A stretch of 64,000 nt of DNA. It comes from Rhodoferax koreense (lineage in GTDB: Bacteria; Pseudomonadota; Gammaproteobacteria; Burkholderiales; Burkholderiaceae_C). The notes beneath the pieces are model-generated. The model saw only the letters and a program-made list of their open reading frames with translations, was not told the origin of the DNA and did not search any database. Position numbers and translations under genes: made by a program. This document shows, piece after piece, positions 60,759 to 64,000 of the stretch (its first letter is position 1; every line of letters begins with the position of its first letter). Location of the stretch: assembly GCF_001955695.1 (NCBI RefSeq), contig NZ_CP019236.1:744001-808000 (forward strand). The letters run 5' to 3'.

Positions 60759-62009
60759 CTAATGACCTTCGGCGGCGGCTCGCAGCAGGGCCAGGTCGCC
60801 TTCACCGAGGCCGCCGTGGGCTGCACGCTCCAGCGCGTAGCGTGACAGCACGCGTGCCGCTTCGGGGAGATCGCCGCCCAAACGGCTCACCGAGCGCAGG
60901 GCGCGCTGCAGCGTGATGCCGACCTCGACCGCCTCCGCGCCGTAGCGCGCGATCGGCGTGAACACATCCTCGAGCATGCCGGCCTCGCGCAGGCCCGGCA
61001 CGGTCACGTCTTCGAACGCCACCACGGGCTGGCCGGCGGCGTCATGGCGTTGTCTCTCCGCCGACCAGTGACCGAGGACCTTGACGCCCGTGGCGAGCAC
61101 GTCGAACGAGGTGCCCGGGTCGTTGACGGCCGCCGACAGCGCCCTTGCGGCGATTTCGCCCATCACCACCAGGCCGAAGCGCGGGTCGTGGTCGAAGGTG
61201 CGGCCGGGCCCCATCAGCACGGCGTCCTGGACGGCCTTGCGCGCGTCATCGTCCAGGGGCCCGTCGCTGCTGGCCAGGGCCATCGTGGGCTCGACGAAGG
61301 CACCGGGCAACACATGCAGGTGCAGCGGCGCACCCAGCTGCTTTGCTCGGGTCTGCAGCAGGTCCATCGACACATGCTGCACGAAGCCGGTGGTGGTGGC
61401 CATCACCTCGTTGGCGCCGCGTGCGCCGGGGGGCTGGCGCTGGCCGCCGAGGAACGGCTTCTCGAGGCGCTGGTTCATGGCCTTGATGGTGGCGGCTTCG
61501 ACGCGGCGAATGGTTTCCCCGAGCCGGCCCAGGACCGAGAGGTAGTCGATCCAGCGCAGCAGCACGATCACCACCAGCAACAGCATCGCCACCGTGAAAC
61601 CGAACAGCACCAGCCGCCCGCCATCGCCGTAGATGTGCGCGTGCAGGCCGACGAGTGCGATGACGCTGTACAGGAACGCACCGATGAAGGCTGCCAGCGT
61701 GTTCTGGATCGTGGTGTCTTCGATCAGGAGTTGCGAGGCCCGCGGCGTGGCGCTGTTGGCCACCGCGCCGAATGCGGACACCATGGTGCTCGCCGAAAAG
61801 ATGGCCACCGTCAACATGCTGGAGGCCAGGATGTTCAGCAGGCTGTCGATCGAGTCCGAACCGAGCTTCAGTGCCACGTCCTGTGCGATGTACGGCCCGA
61901 GCACGGTGGACAGCACAACGGCCAGCACGGCGAACAGCGAGAACAGTGCGCAGCGCCACCAAGTCTTCCGCAGGATCCGCTGCAGCAGGTAGATGATTTT
62001 CTCGGACAT
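60759..62009 (-). CDS. DUF2254 membrane protein
   Basis: About 416 residues, starting MSEKIIYLLQRILRKTWWRC (an ATG nine bases further upstream is also possible). Four N-terminal membrane helices lie within 170 residues: CALFSLFAVLAVVLSTVLG, ILASSMLTVAIFSASTMVSA, FIGAFLYSVIALVGLH and LFGFTVAMLLLVVIVLLRW. The soluble rest holds GRTFDHDPRFGLVVMGEIAA, RALSAAVNDPGTSFDVLATG and is typical of DUF2254, whose function is unknown. The same direction and nearness to trpD (74 bases) could mean shared transcription. Not clearly linked to inositol use. Confidence 0.88.
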   Translation of the reverse strand: MSEKIIYLLQRILRKTWWRCALFSLFAVLAVVLSTVLGPYIAQDVALKLGSDSIDSLLNILASSMLTVAIFSASTMVSAFGAVANSATPRASQLLIEDTTIQNTLAAFIGAFLYSVIALVGLHAHIYGDGGRLVLFGFTVAMLLLVVIVLLRWIDYLSVLGRLGETIRRVEAATIKAMNQRLEKPFLGGQRQPPGARGANEVMATTTGFVQHVSMDLLQTRAKQLGAPLHLHVLPGAFVEPTMALASSDGPLDDDARKAVQDAVLMGPGRTFDHDPRFGLVVMGEIAARALSAAVNDPGTSFDVLATGVKVLGHWSAERQRHDAAGQPVVAFEDVTVPGLREAGMLEDVFTPIARYGAEAVEVGITLQRALRSVSRLGGDLPEAARVLSRYALERAAHGGLGEGDLALLRAAAEGH

Positions 62010-62083
62010 GCGAGGCATGATAGCCAAGCGATCCGAAACCAGCTTTTTGGAGGGCGCCGGCAAGGCCGTGCGCACCTGGCGGC

Positions 62084-63118
62084 TCAGCGCTGGCTAGCCT
62101 CCACCAGCGCCTGCAACTTCGCCCGCGCCGCCCCCGATTCGATCGCCTGGCGCGCCAGTGCAAACCCTTCCGGCATTGATGCCGCCACGTTCGCCGCATA
62201 CAGCGCCGCACCCGCGTTCAGGATCACGATGTCGCGCGCCGGGCCGCGTTTGTCGTCGAGCACGCCGAGCAGCATCGCGCGCGATTCGGCGGGGGTGTCC
62301 ACACGCAGGGAGCGGTGGCTGGCCATGGTCATGCCGAAGTCTTCGGGGTGGATCTCGTATTCGGTGATCTCGCCGTTCCTGAGTTCGCCGACCACGGTGG
62401 CTGCGCCGAGGCTGACCTCGTCCATGCCGTCCTTGCCGTAGACCACGATGGCGTGTTCGGCGCCCAGGCGCTGCAGCGCGCGCACCTGGATGCCGACCAG
62501 GTCGGAATGGAACACGCCCATCAGGATGTTCGGCGCACCGGCCGGGTTGGTCAGCGGGCCGAGGATGTTGAAGATGGTGCGCACGCCGAGCTCCTTGCGC
62601 ACCGGCGCCACGTTTTTCATGGCCGGGTGGTGGTTGGGCGCGAACATGAAGCCGATGCCGACCTCGGCGATGCAGTCGGCGATGCGCGCGGGCGTGAGGT
62701 TGATGTTCACGCCCAGGCTCTCCAGCACGTCGGCGCTGCCGCTGCTGCTGCTCACGCTGCGCCCGCCGTGTTTGCTGACCTTGGCGCCCGCGGCGGCGGC
62801 CACGAACATGCTGCAGGTGCTGATGTTGAAGGTGTGCGAGCCGTCGCCGCCGGTGCCCACGATGTCGACCAGGTGGGTCGCGTCGGCCACATGCACCTTG
62901 GTCGAATATTCGCGCATCACCTGCGCCGCGGCCGTGATCTCGCCGATGGTTTCCTTCTTCACGCGCAGGCCGGTGATCAGCGCGGCCATCATCACCGGCG
63001 ACATCTCGCCGCTCATGATCAGCCGCATGATGTGCAGCATCTCGTCGTGGAAGATCTCACGGTGTTCGATGGTGCGCTGCAGGGCTTCCTGCGGCGTGAT
63101 CTTGTGGCTGTCGGGCAT
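62084..63118 (-). CDS. trpD: Anthranilate phosphoribosyltransferase
   Basis: A 344-residue TrpD: the helical N-terminal domain, then [20 protein letters not shown] (phosphoribosyl-diphosphate loop), [60 protein letters not shown] and the C-terminal [20 protein letters not shown]. It transfers phosphoribose to anthranilate in tryptophan synthesis. GAGGAG lies six bases before the ATG. It follows LysE and threonine aldolase genes, and would normally lead into trpC; trpC is instead at 42381-43178, beyond the inositol region. Confidence 0.98.
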   Translation of the reverse strand: MPDSHKITPQEALQRTIEHREIFHDEMLHIMRLIMSGEMSPVMMAALITGLRVKKETIGEITAAAQVMREYSTKVHVADATHLVDIVGTGGDGSHTFNISTCSMFVAAAAGAKVSKHGGRSVSSSSGSADVLESLGVNINLTPARIADCIAEVGIGFMFAPNHHPAMKNVAPVRKELGVRTIFNILGPLTNPAGAPNILMGVFHSDLVGIQVRALQRLGAEHAIVVYGKDGMDEVSLGAATVVGELRNGEITEYEIHPEDFGMTMASHRSLRVDTPAESRAMLLGVLDDKRGPARDIVILNAGAALYAANVAASMPEGFALARQAIESGAARAKLQALVEASQR

Positions 63119-63134
63119 GGCGGTCTCCTCGGGT

Positions 63135-63800
63135 TTAGCGTGTGGGGGCGTCGGTCAGCGCGAGCTTGACGCCGAAGGCAATGAACATGGCGCCGGCAAA
63201 GCGGTCGAGCCAGCGCATGGCGCGCTGCACGGTGCCCATGCGTCGGGCCATCCAGGCGGCGAGCACGGCCCAGCCGACGTTGACGAAGATGGCGTTGAAG
63301 TTGAACAGGCTGCCCAGCAGCAGGAAGGCCAATGGCGTGTTGGCCGTGCCTGGCGCGATGAATTGCGGCAAGAAGGCCAGGAAGAACAGCGCCACCTTCG
63401 GGTTCAGCACATTGGTCCAGAAGCCACCGAAAAATACGCCTTTCAGGCCGCTGGCGCTTGATCCATCGGCGGAGGATGCTATCAAATCAGGAGTTTTTGA
63501 GGCGCCGGGCGAAGGGCGCGCGAACAACATGCGCAGGCCGATCCACAAGAGGTAGGCCGCGCCGGCCCATTTCAAAACCGTGAAGGCCGTGCTCGACGCC
63601 GCCATCAGCGCGCTCACACCCACGGCGGCGGCGAAGATGTGCACGAAGCAGCCCGCGGTGATGCCGAAGCCGGCGACGATGCCCGCCCGCACGCCGGAGC
63701 GCAAGGCATGCGTCACGATGTAGAGCACGTCGGGGCCGGGCGTGAGGTTCAGCAGCAGGCCGGCGGCGACGAACAGCAGCAGGTGGTGCAGGTCCGGCAT
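63135..63800 (-). CDS. LysE/RhtB-family exporter
   Basis: A 221-residue membrane protein with five to six helices: [20 protein letters not shown] (with the family's TPGPD motif), [70 protein letters not shown] and a final helix. LysE-type proteins export amino acids; position between threonine aldolase and trpD fits export of threonine, homoserine or an aromatic amino acid. The cytoplasmic loop at about residues 100-118 ([17 protein letters not shown]) is encoded by an AT-rich insert (63473-63497) absent from most relatives. Confidence 0.93.
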   Translation of the reverse strand: MPDLHHLLLFVAAGLLLNLTPGPDVLYIVTHALRSGVRAGIVAGFGITAGCFVHIFAAAVGVSALMAASSTAFTVLKWAGAAYLLWIGLRMLFARPSPGASKTPDLIASSADGSSASGLKGVFFGGFWTNVLNPKVALFFLAFLPQFIAPGTANTPLAFLLLGSLFNFNAIFVNVGWAVLAAWMARRMGTVQRAMRWLDRFAGAMFIAFGVKLALTDAPTR

Positions 63801-63814
63801 GGCGGTGGTTCCGC

Positions 63815-64000
63815 TCAGGGCTTGAAGAACGAACGCACGGCGGCGATCGCGCGGTCGATGCCGGCGGCGTCCACGTCGAGGTGGGTCACGAAACGCAACT
63901 GGTACAGGCCGAGCGCCAGCACGCCATGCGCCTTCAGGTGCGCCAGCAGTTCGGCGGAGCGTTCGCGCGCGGCGCCGGTGAGTTCGACGAACAGGATGTT
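63815..64000 (-). CDS. Low-specificity L-threonine aldolase, C-terminal part
   Basis: The last 61 codons of a gene running out of the window: NILFVELTGAARERSAELLA, HLKAHGVLALGLYQLRFVTH, LDVDAAGIDRAIAAVRSFFK. The GLYQLRFVTHLDVD stretch is typical of the small domain of PLP-dependent threonine aldolases, which split threonine to glycine and acetaldehyde. Ends 14 bases before the LysE-family gene, same direction, so likely one operon. Confidence 0.85.
   Translation of the reverse strand, partial: NILFVELTGAARERSAELLAHLKAHGVLALGLYQLRFVTHLDVDAAGIDRAIAAVRSFFKP

Overview
The window looks like a chromosome segment of a high-GC betaproteobacterium, most likely family Comamonadaceae. The ribosomal protein, RNA polymerase, NusG, SecE, EF-Tu and tRNA sequences and their order (tRNA-Tyr, -Gly, -Thr, tuf, tRNA-Trp, secE, nusG, rplKA, rplJL, rpoBC) are of betaproteobacterial type. 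The rsmB, DUF4390, NtrY-like kinase, response regulator run is also typical of that group. Genus cannot be decided by reading alone.

Positions 1 to about 21,495 are a genomic island whose right end lies in the 3' end of tRNA-Phe (21496-21571). The left end is outside the window. From left to right it holds: an integrative-element backbone of small genes (a frameshifted DUF6499/DUF2285 gene, two DUF2958 genes around an XRE regulator, DUF736, a thioesterase and a large ParB); a DNA phosphorothioation operon dndBCDE on the + strand (7886-12828); and a convergent block of five genes on the - strand (12843-19531). Read in its own direction that block encodes a DUF262/DUF1524 (GmrSD/SspE-like) nuclease, a phospholipase-D/superfamily-2 helicase fusion, a 62-residue protein, an SMC-like ATPase related to DndD, and a small Dnd-associated protein. 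Then come an AlpA-like regulator and a P4-type tyrosine integrase. There is no dndA and no recognisable dndF, dndG or dndH. The island therefore looks like a Dnd modification system paired with an alternative restriction module, the most interesting system in the window.

Positions 21,496 to 43,178 are conserved core. They comprise tRNA-Phe, a two-component pair next to DUF4390 and rsmB, a LemA-like gene, the rpoC-to-secE ribosomal/RNA polymerase block with a strong terminator after rpoC, four more tRNAs and tuf, then ung and trpC.

Positions 43,201 to about 60,726 form an inositol catabolic region. It has an RpiR-type regulator with iolG, a divergent ABC transporter (ATPase, binding protein, two permeases) followed by a 2H phosphoesterase, then iolC (fused to an aldolase-like DUF2090 domain), iolD, iolE, iolB, an inositol-monophosphatase-family enzyme and a second ABC transporter. 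Two promoter regions share an RGAA-N6-TTCT box that could be the regulator's site. A DUF2254 membrane protein separates this region from trpD, LysE and the end of a threonine aldolase gene. trpC lies on one side and trpD on the other, so the inositol region appears to split an ancestral trpDC unit. The phosphoesterase and phosphatase suggest that the natural substrate could be a phosphorylated or cyclic inositol ester rather than free inositol alone.
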